Shown: positions 33,387 through 41,285 of the stretch, piece after piece
Layout of the letters: each line of letters begins with the position of its first letter
Numbering within the stretch: the stretch's first letter is position 1
Assembly: GCA_937872445.1 (NCBI GenBank)
Contig: CALMSL010000048.1
Location: 1 to 45,445, forward strand
Direction: 5' to 3'
Length of the DNA stretch: 45,445 nucleotides
Origin: an uncultured Microbacteriaceae bacterium
Lineage (GTDB): Bacteria > Actinomycetota > Actinomycetes > Actinomycetales > Microbacteriaceae
The notes under the pieces: model-generated
What the model saw: the letters and a program-made list of their open reading frames with translations, nothing else
What the model was told of the DNA's origin: nothing
The model's database searches: none
Position numbers and translations under genes: made by a program

Positions 33387-33432
33387 TGCATGCACATTGT
33401 CACAACCGCATGCAGACACTTAGACTTGAGCC
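33387..33432 (+). promoter_or_regulatory. Promoter and operator of the vapBC pair
   Basis: TGCATGC (33387-33393) and GCATGCA (33408-33414) form a 7-bp inverted repeat with a 14-nt spacer, as expected for VapBC/FitAB autoregulation. Between the arms lies TTGTCA (33397-33402), a good -35 with 18 nt to TAGACT (33421-33426), a -10 six bases before the ATG. Repressor binding would cover the -35 box. Confidence 0.65.
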
Positions 33433-33699
33433 ATGGGAGTCACCGTGCAAGTTCGCAATCTCGACGCTGGCGTACAAGAGCAATTGCTTAAATCTGCCGC
33501 CAAGGAAGGGCTTTCCCTTTCCGCATTCCTGCGCCGTGAACTGACTTCGCTTGCTCGAAACCTCGAAGTGCGAGAGCGTGCCGATCGTCTGAACGCAAAA
33601 CCACCACGCAATCCACTCGGCGGCCCGTTCCCTGGGCTCCAAGGACTGAGCGCCGAGGAAATTGTCGCTCTGACACGTGAGGATCGGGATTCCAGGTGA
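33433..33699 (+). CDS. VapB/FitA-like ribbon-helix-helix antitoxin
   Basis: An 88-residue protein. The N-terminal half (VTVQVRNLDAGVQEQLLKSAAKEGLSLSAFLRRELTSLA) is a ribbon-helix-helix DNA-binding fold, and the C-terminal tail (NPLGGPFPGLQGLSAEEIVALTREDRDSR) would wrap and inhibit the PIN toxin, with an Arg-rich end. The mRNA is probably leaderless. The stop overlaps the toxin GTG by four bases (GTGA), typical of toxin-antitoxin operons. Confidence 0.9.
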   Translation: MGVTVQVRNLDAGVQEQLLKSAAKEGLSLSAFLRRELTSLARNLEVRERADRLNAKPPRNPLGGPFPGLQGLSAEEIVALTREDRDSR

Positions 33700-34094
33700 G
33701 TGGGGTCGTTATCGATAATTCGGCGGCTGTGCTGCTCTCGGCGCAAGCAACGTTCCCGCTTGACGGTGCCCCACATTACGCTCCCGAGCTCATCGATATT
33801 GAATATGCGAGCGCGCTCCGAAAGCTGGTGATGCGGGGAACCTTGGAGGCAAGCGAGGCGAGCCAGTACATCGAAGACTGGTCAGCGAACTCACTCATCC
33901 GATGCAACCACACGATGCTGCTGACTCGAATCTGGGCTCTCCGTAACAACATCACGCCGTACGACGCCACCTATGTTGCGCTCGCTGAAGCACTTGAGGT
34001 GCCACTCGTTACCGCAGACCGCCGGCTCGCCCACGGCGCCGCTGCATACTGCGACGTCATCACCGTCGGCGACGATGGAGCAGAAAGCCTTTAA
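33696..34094 (+). CDS. VapC-family PIN-domain toxin ribonuclease
   Basis: A 132-residue PIN domain. The acidic metal-binding residues are visible: Asp7 (VIDNSAA), Glu36 (ELIDIEYASAL), Asp90 (TPYDATYVALAEAL) and Asp108 (VTADRRLA). VapC proteins are RNases, often cutting tRNA or rRNA; the target here is unknown. Its stop codon overlaps the converging AHSA1 gene by four bases. Confidence 0.92.
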   Translation: MSGVVIDNSAAVLLSAQATFPLDGAPHYAPELIDIEYASALRKLVMRGTLEASEASQYIEDWSANSLIRCNHTMLLTRIWALRNNITPYDATYVALAEALEVPLVTADRRLAHGAAAYCDVITVGDDGAESL

Positions 34095-34570
34095 CCCAGC
34101 TCTCCCGCCGCGATGAGCGCGTCGAGCCGCTCGAAGTTCTCGTCCATGCCACTATCCATGTCGGAGAGCATGTCGTCGCGGTCGGCAAGCGTCGGGAACA
34201 GCGAGAGCCCTTCGAGCTGGCAGCGGCCGCCAGCCAGGTCGACGAAGTTCAGGATCTCCAGATTCGGATGCTCCGGGTGTCCCTCAAACTCGAACGTCAT
34301 CACGATGCGGCGCGGCTTCGTCACCTCGTGGAACGCACCGTGGAACCCCCACTCTCCGCCGCCGCCCGCCACCACGTAGCTCCAGGCTCCGCCGGAGCGC
34401 GCATCCCACTCGCGCATCCGCACCTCGGTGCCGGCCGGGCCCGTCCACCTCGCGACGAGGTCCGCCTCGGTGTGCGCGCGGAACACGAGCGCCGCCGGCG
34501 CCTCGAACTCGCGAGTGAAGGAAATCGTCTGCTCACCGGGCAGAGCAGTGACAACGCGCTTGCTGGCCAT
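34091..34570 (-). CDS. SRPBCC/AHSA1-family protein
   Basis: A 159-residue START-like domain: ISFTREFEAPAALVFRAHTEADLVARWTGPAG is the family start, followed by GGAWSYVVAGGGGEWGFHGAFHEVTKPRRIVMTFEFEG and the C-terminal helix SGMDENFERLDALIAA. This family binds hydrophobic ligands and is usually encoded with an ArsR regulator, as here (the ATG directly follows the ArsR stop, TGAATG). Ligand unknown. Confidence 0.9.
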   Translation of the reverse strand: MASKRVVTALPGEQTISFTREFEAPAALVFRAHTEADLVARWTGPAGTEVRMREWDARSGGAWSYVVAGGGGEWGFHGAFHEVTKPRRIVMTFEFEGHPEHPNLEILNFVDLAGGRCQLEGLSLFPTLADRDDMLSDMDSGMDENFERLDALIAAGELG

Positions 34571-34918
34571 TCAGGTCTCCTTGAGTTCTTCGAGAACGGC
34601 ATCCAGCCGCTCGTAACGCGATTCGAGCCGCGCACGGTGCGCGTCGAGCCAATCGGCGGTGCGAATGAGGGATGCCGCCTCCAGGTGCACCGGCCGCGAC
34701 TGGGCGACCCTGCTCCGCGAGACGACACCGGCAGCCTCGAGCACTTTTATGTGCCGGGACACCGCCTGCAGCGAGATCGGGAACAGCGCCGCCAGCTCGT
34801 TGACCGTCGCATCGCCCTCGGTGAGCCGCTCCACGATCAACTGCCGCACCGGGTCCCCGAGCGCCGCGAACGTCTCCACGAGCTCCTGGGTTCCCGCCTC
34901 GGACACTGCCACGACCAT
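34571..34918 (-). CDS. ArsR-family winged-helix regulator
   Basis: A 115-residue regulator: FAALGDPVRQLIVERLTEGDATVNELAALFPISLQAVSRHIKVLEAAGVVSRSR is the winged helix. It lacks the metal-binding CxC motif, so it is of the type that partners AHSA1 proteins. It begins the two-gene operon and probably represses it at the palindrome 34929-34948. Confidence 0.91.
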   Translation of the reverse strand: MVVAVSEAGTQELVETFAALGDPVRQLIVERLTEGDATVNELAALFPISLQAVSRHIKVLEAAGVVSRSRVAQSRPVHLEAASLIRTADWLDAHRARLESRYERLDAVLEELKET

Positions 34919-34928
34919 CCACTTCCGT

Positions 34929-34948
34929 ATTCTACCGTTTGGTTGAAT
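34929..34948. promoter_or_regulatory. Operator and -10 of the ArsR-AHSA1 operon
   Basis: On the minus strand ATTCAACCAAACGGTAGAAT is an inverted repeat (TTCAACC-N4-GGTAGAA, one mismatch) of the form often found before ArsR/AHSA1 pairs. It includes TAGAAT, a good -10, ten bases before the ArsR start, so the regulator would block its own promoter. Confidence 0.68.
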
Positions 34949-35010
34949 AAGAGTATGACGACATCCGCGCTATCCGCAAGCCCCTAAGCGACACCGGCTA
35001 CCATGCGGGT

Positions 35011-35988
35011 ATGAGCAACCTCGAAGTCGAGCCGCGCGAACTGGTGTGCGAACCCGCCCCCACCGGCCGGAGCGCAGTCGAGCTTCTCGAACCTCGGGAT
35101 GTGCCGCTCGGCGGGCCCCGAGCGATGACGGTGCGCCGCACCCTTCCGCAACGCGGACGCTCGCTCATCGGAGCGTGGTGCTTCTGCGACCACTACGGGC
35201 CGGATGACGTGTCCACGACGCGCGGGATGGTCGTGCCGCCGCACCCGCACACCAGTCTGCAAACCGTGAGCTGGCTGTTCTCCGGCGAAATCGAGCACCG
35301 CGACTCGACCGGGGCGCACGCGTTCGTGCGACCGGGCGAACTCAACCTCATGACGGCGGGCGCCGGCATCCAGCACTCCGAGGTGTCAACCCCGGCGACG
35401 ACGATCCTGCACGGCGTTCAACTGTGGACCGCGCTTCCCGAATCCGCCCGCCACATCGCACCGAAATTCGAGCGATTCATCCCCGACGTGTTCGACCACG
35501 AAGGCACGAGCGTGCGCGTGTTCCTCGGCAGCCTGCTCGGGCACGAATCCACGGCGAGCGCATTCACGCCGATCGTGGGCGCCGAATTCACGGTTCCGGC
35601 CAACACGTCGATCACGGTCCCGGTTGACGCATCCTTCGAGCACGGTGTCCTCGTGGATGTCGGCTCGATCACGCTCGACGGCACCCTCATCCCGCTCGCG
35701 AACATCGGCTACGTCGCGCCGGGCGCTGCCCGACTCGAACTTGCCACGGGAGACGAACCGGCCCGCATCGTGCTGCTCGGCGGCGAACCGTTCGGCGAGT
35801 CGATCGTCATGTGGTGGAACTTCATCGGCCGCAGCCACGACGAAATCGTCGCATCCCGCACGCAATGGATGGCGGATGTGATCGACGGCGGGGACGCCAG
35901 CGGGCCGTTCGGCCACGTCGACGGTTACGACGGCAAGCCGCTCCCGGCGCCGACCCTGCCGCTCGGGAGGCTCCGCCCGCGGGCCTGA
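35011..35988 (+). CDS. Pirin-family protein
   Basis: A 325-residue bicupin. The N-terminal cupin carries the metal site: PHPHTSLQTVSWLFSGEIEHRDS and NLMTAGAGIQHSE provide three His and a Glu, as in pirins and quercetinase-like YhaK/YhhW. The C-terminal cupin (about 190-300) ends GGEPFGESIVMWWNFIGRSHDEI, also diagnostic. Bacterial pirins may oxidise flavonoids or act as redox sensors. TACCAT six bases before the ATG indicates a leaderless mRNA. Confidence 0.93.
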   Translation: MSNLEVEPRELVCEPAPTGRSAVELLEPRDVPLGGPRAMTVRRTLPQRGRSLIGAWCFCDHYGPDDVSTTRGMVVPPHPHTSLQTVSWLFSGEIEHRDSTGAHAFVRPGELNLMTAGAGIQHSEVSTPATTILHGVQLWTALPESARHIAPKFERFIPDVFDHEGTSVRVFLGSLLGHESTASAFTPIVGAEFTVPANTSITVPVDASFEHGVLVDVGSITLDGTLIPLANIGYVAPGAARLELATGDEPARIVLLGGEPFGESIVMWWNFIGRSHDEIVASRTQWMADVIDGGDASGPFGHVDGYDGKPLPAPTLPLGRLRPRA

Positions 35989-36001
35989 ACGCCAAACGCA
36001 A

Positions 36002-36040
36002 CCGGCCCCCTCCCCGCGTACAGTGCGAGGAGCGGACCGG
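36002..36040. terminator. Probable bidirectional terminator between pirin and nuclease genes
   Basis: CCGGCCCCCTCC (36002-36013) pairs with GGAGCGGACCGG (36029-36040) with two mismatches, loop 15 nt. It lies in the 63-nt gap between two converging genes. T-tracts are absent, as is common in high-GC actinobacteria. Confidence 0.5.
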
Positions 36041-36051
36041 CTACGTCAGCG

Positions 36052-39000
36052 CTAGAACAGGATCCAGAGGAACCGGTAGTTGCTCGTCGAACCCACCGTC
36101 GTATTCAGATCGGCGGGAACGAACTCGGCCCTCACGAAGTAGAACCCGCTGCCCAACTTCGGCAGTGCCGCGCTCACCGTTCCGTTGTCGGCCGCCGTCA
36201 CGGGCACGGTCAGGGTGTTGACCCCGTTCACCGTGATCATGACGGACCCCGTCGGCGGTGTGGCGGCATCCGTCGTCACCGTCACGGTCGCGGTGGTCGT
36301 CCTCCACGAGAACCCGATCACCCGATTGAGCTTGAGGTTCGTCGACGTCGTGGCCTTGACTGCGGCCTCGACGCTGATCGGCACTCGCACGATGGTCCCG
36401 GATGGCGCTGCCGTCATCACGAGAGTTCCCGCCCCGCTCGCATCCGCCGGAACGGTGAACGAAACGGCGGCCGAGCCTCCTGACACGGGCACGGTTCCGA
36501 GCACCGCCGAACTACCTTCCCAGGTGAGCGTCAGGTCGGTGTTCGCCGGGCTGCCCAGAGAGGTGAGGTCGAGCTTCGACACGTTCAGCGACACCGTATC
36601 ACCCGGCGCAACCGGGCCGGCCGTCACATCCGTGACCTGCACCGCGTGCCGCGCGAAGTTCGGCGACAGCGGACTGTTGGTCGTGATGTAGTCGATCCAG
36701 GCATCCCGGTCCACGAGACCGGAGTCGCGGACATCCGAACCGTTCCTGAACTCCCAGAAGTTGTCACCACCCTGCAGGAGGAAGTTGAACGAACCGACAC
36801 GGTAGTTTCGCGTCATATCGATGGGGACCCCATCGATGAAGATCGCGGTCACCCGGTCATCCATGGCCCGGTTCGGGTCATAGGTGTAGGAGACGTTGTC
36901 GCTGAGCCCGAGGTTCAGGAACGTGCGGCCCGAAGTGAACGGCACACCGTTGATGTCGCGCTGCCACTGCTGCTCGAGCACGGTCTTGAACTGCGCACCA
37001 GTGAGCGTCATCGTCCACAGGTTGTTCAGGAACGGCAGCACCGCGTTCGCTTCCGCGTACGTGATGACGCCATCCGCGCCGTACAGAAGGTCGGTACGCA
37101 AACCGCCCGGGTTCACGATTCCGATCTCGGCACCGCCGCGGTCCGCGCTTCCGAGCGAGGCCACGAGCGAGTTCGCGACCAGGTTTCCGATCGTGGACTC
37201 CGATCCGCGATCCTCACTGCCGCCGATGAATGCGCGGGAAATGTCGTCGGTGACCGAGCCCACCGGAACGTTTCCGATGACCGCAGCCTCGGCGAGCGCC
37301 GCGTCGACGATGGTCTTGACCTCCGCTACCCGCGGGTAGGTGGCGATCAGTGTCGCGTCATCGACGGTGGTGCGCGGCACGTTGCGCATCGTGTAACCGG
37401 TCACCTCGTCGGTGGCCTTGTCGAAGGTCAGGACGACCTGCCCGATGTTCGCGCCGTAGCTGCCGGTTTGCAGCACGGGGCGGGTCTTCGCCGGGTCGCC
37501 GGGGATGGGCGCATCCCACGCGTACGCCTGGTGCGTGTGGCCCGTGAACAGCACGTCGACGAGGTTGGACGTGTTGTTCACGATCTCCGCGAACGCGCCG
37601 CCGAGGGCGAGCTGGTTCTCCAGCGTGCCGCCCGCCGCAGTACCCTGGCCTGCACCTTCGTGGTATTCGGCGATGAGCACGTCGGCTTCGCCGTTCGTGA
37701 GGTCACCGTCGGAGAGCTGAGCCGCAACGCGGTTGACCGCTGCCACCGGGTCGCCGAAGTCGAGCATCGCGATTCCGCTCTGCGTGACGAGGCTCGGCGT
37801 TTCTTCCGTGACGGCTCCGATCACACCGACCTTCACGCCGTCGATGTCGACGATCACGTACTCCGGCAGCGCCGGGTTCGTGGTGCCCTTGAAGTAGACG
37901 TTCGCTCCAAGGTAGTCCCAGTTGGTCCACGAGGCGATGTCGCCGGTGAGGTCCGGATATCCGGTGTCGAACTCGTGGTTGCCGACCGACGACTGGAGCA
38001 TGAGCGCGTTCAGCACATCGATCGTGGGCTTGTCGCGCTGACTGGACGAGGCGAACAGCGATGCGCCGATGTTGTCGCCCGCGGAGCCGAGCAGCGTGTT
38101 CGCGTCGCCATACTCGGCGCGCAACTGCTCGATGGTTCCCGCGAACTTCACCGTGTTGCTGTCGATCCGACCGTGGAAGTCATTGATGTTCAGCAGGTTC
38201 AGGTCGACGGTCGTGACCGGCGTCAGATTCAGCCCGAGAATGAGCGGGTCATGGTCGGATGCCCGGTACATGTCGGGCCGGTAGAAGTCCGTGACGTTGT
38301 TGTTGTACCTGCTGTACTCGAGCGCAACGGACTCCGGGGAGTTGATGTTCCAGATGTCGACCATGTTCACCGCCTGGTTGGCTGCCGGGGAGGCCAGCAC
38401 GTGGTCGAGGGATCCGACCGCGCCGCCGAAGGAGTACGTGTACTTGCCCGTCTTCGAACCCTGGTCGACGTAGCCGGCATCGGTGAGAACCTTGATCGGG
38501 TCCTCCATCGTGTACGCGTTGAAGTCGCCCATGAGGAACACCTTGTCGGTGCCGGCGCTCGTCGACATCGCGTTCGCGAAGTCGAGGAGCGCGGTGGCCT
38601 GCGCGACGCGCGACGCGTTCGAGTTGCCCTGACCGTCGTTCTGGTCGGTGTCGCCCGGCAGCGGCCCGGCGGAACCCTTCGACTTGAAGTGGTTCGCGAT
38701 GGCCAGGAACCTGTCGGCATCCGGCGCACCCTTCGCCTTGAACGCCTGAGCGAGCGGATCGCGGGCGTTGTCGAAGGCCGGAGAGCCGATCAGGATGGTG
38801 GAATCCCCGACCGTCTCCGCTGTCGCGTTCTTGTAGATGAACGCGGTGCGGATGACATCCTCCGTTGCCGGCAGCACCGCCGGCGACGGCACGGCCGACC
38901 AGACCGTGCTTCCGGCATTCGCGTTCAGTGCCGCGACGAGCGAGTTCAGCGCCGCGTCGCGGTCGGTGCCGCCACCCGCCGTGGCGGTCGACGCTTCGAT

Positions 39001-40722
39001 CTCTTCGAGCGCGACGACATCCGCACCCAGCGCGGTGATCGCGGCGACGATCTTGTCCTGCTGGCGCTGCAGGTTCGCTGCATCCCACGCACCTCGCGGG
39101 CCATTGGATACGGAGCAGGATCTCGTGGTGATCCCGTTGCCCGCCCGGTCGGTGTACGCCGTGCAGCCGGCAACATCGGATCCGAGCGTCGTGAAGTAGT
39201 TGAGCACGTTGAAGGTGGCGAGCTTCAGTTCGCCGCCGACATCCTGCGGAGTGGCTTCCCGCGTGTTCTCGAACGTCACCGGCTGCACCGAGGCAGCGTT
39301 TGCGACGGTGAGCTGCTGAGTGGGCTGGAACTTCCACGCGCCGTTTCGGAAGTCGAAGAGGATCGGCGACGTGAAGGTCACCGCTTCGCCCACCCGCACC
39401 GGGTTGTCGTTGGAGAGGTACGGAACCGGCGTGCCCTTGTTCGCCGAACTCAGGAAGTTCGTGGTCGCACCATCATCGAGGGTCACCGAAATGTTCTTGT
39501 TGGCGGCAATCGCTGCGGCGTAGGCTGCGACGCCCGGCGCGGCAACCTCGGTCGGCTGCAGGAGAGGCGAGGTGCCCGCGGCGAGCAGAATCTCCGCGTA
39601 CTGGTTGGTGGTGTACGTGTCGGACACCGTGTAGTCGCCCTGCGGGGCGAGGAGCATTCCTTCGAGAGCTTCCCTGGTCGTCTCGCTCGTCGGCCAGTTG
39701 ACGGTGGCCGGAAGCACCGGGGTGACCGTCTCCGTCAGCACGGTCACGCTGGAGGCGTCAGTCGGAACGATCTGGGTCAGTCCGTAGTATTCGCTGATCG
39801 AACCGGCCACTTCGATGTAGTCGCCGACGGCGACCGTGTTGACCGTGCCTGTGCCCGCCGAGTACACGAAGAGCCCGTCGGAGGCGGTGTGGGTTCCGAG
39901 GTCGATTCCGCCACCGGTGCCCGGCGTCTGAATGTAGTAACCGTTGAATCCGCCTGTCGGGTACACCGCGGTGACGATGCCCTTCGTGGTGAGGGTGTCG
40001 TCGCCGACGAACGGGCTCGCGTCGCCCGTGCCCTGGATTTCTTCAATGGTTTTGAACCCGAGGTCCACGGGTGCCGGCGGCACGTATCCGGAGGGCGTCG
40101 GAGTCGGGGCGGCGGTGCTGAAGTCATCCGAGTTGTTGTCGGTGTCGACCCCGCCCGTGCGGTTGATCGACGTCGACACGGATGCTGCGGTTGCGGCCGC
40201 CGTTTCGTAGCTGTTGGACGTGCCGTAACCGACGAGGTCGATGACCCCAGCGGCACCTTGCACAGGGCCCGTGCCGGGGTTCAACGCCGTCGTCTGGTTG
40301 GCGAGGATGACGAGTCCGCCTGCTCCGGCGAAGTTGAGAGTGTTGTCCGACTGATCGGGGGTCGGCAGCGCGGCGCCATTGCCCGCGTTCGACCCGCCGC
40401 CGACCAGATAGGTTCCGTGCGCCGGGATCACACCGGTGAGCGGTACCACCGAGGTGGGGTCACCCGTGCCTGTCCTGGACCGGTACTGCAGGGACATGCC
40501 GGTGAGCGGGATATCCGCGGCTGTCGGGTTGTAGAGCTCGACGAACTTGTCGACGTAGCGTGCGCCACCGGAGCCGCCGTTCAGGTACAGCTCATTGATC
40601 ACCACCCCCGTGCCTGCGATGTTCGCCTGGGCCGGTATCGCCGCGAGTGGTGCGGCTACGAGAACTAATCCGAGAAGTGAGGCAAATGCTGACTTCAGGC
40701 TTTTACGGGGAGTGTGCGACAT
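36052..40722 (-). CDS. Secreted ExeM/NucH-type endonuclease fused to 5'-nucleotidase
   Basis: A 1556-residue exported protein. Order, approximate residues: signal peptide 1-34 (LLGLVLVAAPLAAIPAQA); lamin-tail domain 40-160 (VVINELYLNGGSGGARYVDKFVELYNPTA); OB-fold region 220-420; endonuclease/exonuclease/phosphatase domain 490-830 (TFNVLNYFTTLG, VALEEIEAS, LMGDFNAYTMEDP, SDHDPLILGL); metallophosphoesterase 840-1090 (NINDFHGRID, GNHEFDTGY, LFTGHTHQ); 5'-nucleotidase C-domain 1120-1310 (VNPGGLRTDLL); Ig-like repeats to the end. It would degrade extracellular DNA and dephosphorylate the nucleotides, for phosphate or carbon supply. There is no LPXTG; the end is a beta domain. AGGAG lies five bases before ATG 40722. 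Confidence 0.93.
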   Translation of the reverse strand: MSHTPRKSLKSAFASLLGLVLVAAPLAAIPAQANIAGTGVVINELYLNGGSGGARYVDKFVELYNPTAADIPLTGMSLQYRSRTGTGDPTSVVPLTGVIPAHGTYLVGGGSNAGNGAALPTPDQSDNTLNFAGAGGLVILANQTTALNPGTGPVQGAAGVIDLVGYGTSNSYETAAATAASVSTSINRTGGVDTDNNSDDFSTAAPTPTPSGYVPPAPVDLGFKTIEEIQGTGDASPFVGDDTLTTKGIVTAVYPTGGFNGYYIQTPGTGGGIDLGTHTASDGLFVYSAGTGTVNTVAVGDYIEVAGSISEYYGLTQIVPTDASSVTVLTETVTPVLPATVNWPTSETTREALEGMLLAPQGDYTVSDTYTTNQYAEILLAAGTSPLLQPTEVAAPGVAAYAAAIAANKNISVTLDDGATTNFLSSANKGTPVPYLSNDNPVRVGEAVTFTSPILFDFRNGAWKFQPTQQLTVANAASVQPVTFENTREATPQDVGGELKLATFNVLNYFTTLGSDVAGCTAYTDRAGNGITTRSCSVSNGPRGAWDAANLQRQQDKIVAAITALGADVVALEEIEASTATAGGGTDRDAALNSLVAALNANAGSTVWSAVPSPAVLPATEDVIRTAFIYKNATAETVGDSTILIGSPAFDNARDPLAQAFKAKGAPDADRFLAIANHFKSKGSAGPLPGDTDQNDGQGNSNASRVAQATALLDFANAMSTSAGTDKVFLMGDFNAYTMEDPIKVLTDAGYVDQGSKTGKYTYSFGGAVGSLDHVLASPAANQAVNMVDIWNINSPESVALEYSRYNNNVTDFYRPDMYRASDHDPLILGLNLTPVTTVDLNLLNINDFHGRIDSNTVKFAGTIEQLRAEYGDANTLLGSAGDNIGASLFASSSQRDKPTIDVLNALMLQSSVGNHEFDTGYPDLTGDIASWTNWDYLGANVYFKGTTNPALPEYVIVDIDGVKVGVIGAVTEETPSLVTQSGIAMLDFGDPVAAVNRVAAQLSDGDLTNGEADVLIAEYHEGAGQGTAAGGTLENQLALGGAFAEIVNNTSNLVDVLFTGHTHQAYAWDAPIPGDPAKTRPVLQTGSYGANIGQVVLTFDKATDEVTGYTMRNVPRTTVDDATLIATYPRVAEVKTIVDAALAEAAVIGNVPVGSVTDDISRAFIGGSEDRGSESTIGNLVANSLVASLGSADRGGAEIGIVNPGGLRTDLLYGADGVITYAEANAVLPFLNNLWTMTLTGAQFKTVLEQQWQRDINGVPFTSGRTFLNLGLSDNVSYTYDPNRAMDDRVTAIFIDGVPIDMTRNYRVGSFNFLLQGGDNFWEFRNGSDVRDSGLVDRDAWIDYITTNSPLSPNFARHAVQVTDVTAGPVAPGDTVSLNVSKLDLTSLGSPANTDLTLTWEGSSAVLGTVPVSGGSAAVSFTVPADASGAGTLVMTAAPSGTIVRVPISVEAAVKATTSTNLKLNRVIGFSWRTTTATVTVTTDAATPPTGSVMITVNGVNTLTVPVTAADNGTVSAALPKLGSGFYFVRAEFVPADLNTTVGSTSNYRFLWILF

Positions 40723-40769
40723 TGGTGCTCCTGGATCGACAGTCGTCATTGACAGCGGTGCCCCGAGGG

Positions 40770-40787
40770 TACCCCCAATGGGGGGTA
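40770..40787. promoter_or_regulatory. Palindrome upstream of the nuclease gene
   Basis: TACCCCCAATGGGGGGTA has 7-base arms and a 4-base spacer, about 50 bases upstream of the nuclease start. It could be an operator or a 5'-leader hairpin. The 260-nt gap up to 40982 is otherwise AT-rich (40800-40870, likely the promoter) and then holds a partial copy of the REP-like repeat (GTCTCGAAGGGAGC near 40961). Confidence 0.4.
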
Positions 40788-40982
40788 GACCGAAAGGAGT
40801 AGTACTAGAGTTCTGCTCCACTTGCACATACGAGCGCATTAGAGCATATTTTCTGCACATTTGAGCAACTCGGTTTTCGCTCCCTTGGCCAACGCCGCGG
40901 GTAACGGACGATGCGTCAGCATCGGACGTCCGCGCGGTGGGGAAGGTTGCCCGAAGGGCGGTCTCGAAGGGAGCCGGTCAGG

Positions 40983-41165
40983 TCAGTCTTTGGCAGCAGG
41001 CGGAAGCCCGAGTTTGGCCCGTTCCTCGGCCTCGATTTTCGCGTACGCCTTGCGCTCGGTTCGGTCGGCGTGCACGATGGCCCGCATCACCATCCAGAAG
41101 ATCAGCCCAACGAGGATGGTGGGCACGACCGAGTAGATCGCGTTCGCCCAGAATTCATGAAGCAC
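40983..41165 (-). CDS. Small single-pass membrane protein
   Basis: A 60-residue protein: N-terminal hydrophobic segment (FWANAIYSVVPTILVGLIFWMVMRAIVHA), then a charged amphipathic tail (DRTERKAYAKIEAEERAKLGLPPAAKD). The GTG start is supported by TAGTGT exactly six bases upstream, the leaderless layout also seen at other genes of the window. It lies downstream of lysS on the same strand. I recognise no named family. Confidence 0.72.
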   Translation of the reverse strand: MLHEFWANAIYSVVPTILVGLIFWMVMRAIVHADRTERKAYAKIEAEERAKLGLPPAAKD

Positions 41166-41184
41166 ACGTCAACACTACGCTGCC

Positions 41185-41280
41185 GGCCCCCTTCGAGACG
41201 CCGCCTGCAGCGGCTCCTCAGGGAGCGATCACTGGCCTCGGTCCCTGAGGTTCGAGTGGAGCGTGTCGCGAAGGGAGCGG
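41185..41280. repeat. Pair of inverted REP-like palindromes downstream of lysS
   Basis: The first unit (41185-41227) reads CCCTTCGAGACG ... CTCCTCAGGGAGCG. The second (about 41240-41280) is the same element in reverse orientation with more changes (GTCCCTGAGG ... GCGAAGGGAGC). Together they can form one large cruciform or a terminator for lysS. Confidence 0.7.
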
Positions 41281-41285
41281 GGCAG

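Noticed and set aside
36646-40668. A 1340-codon open frame on the plus strand opposite the secreted nuclease gene.
   Set aside because: Arg/Val/Gly-rich translation without any domain, exactly antisense to a protein with clear motifs.
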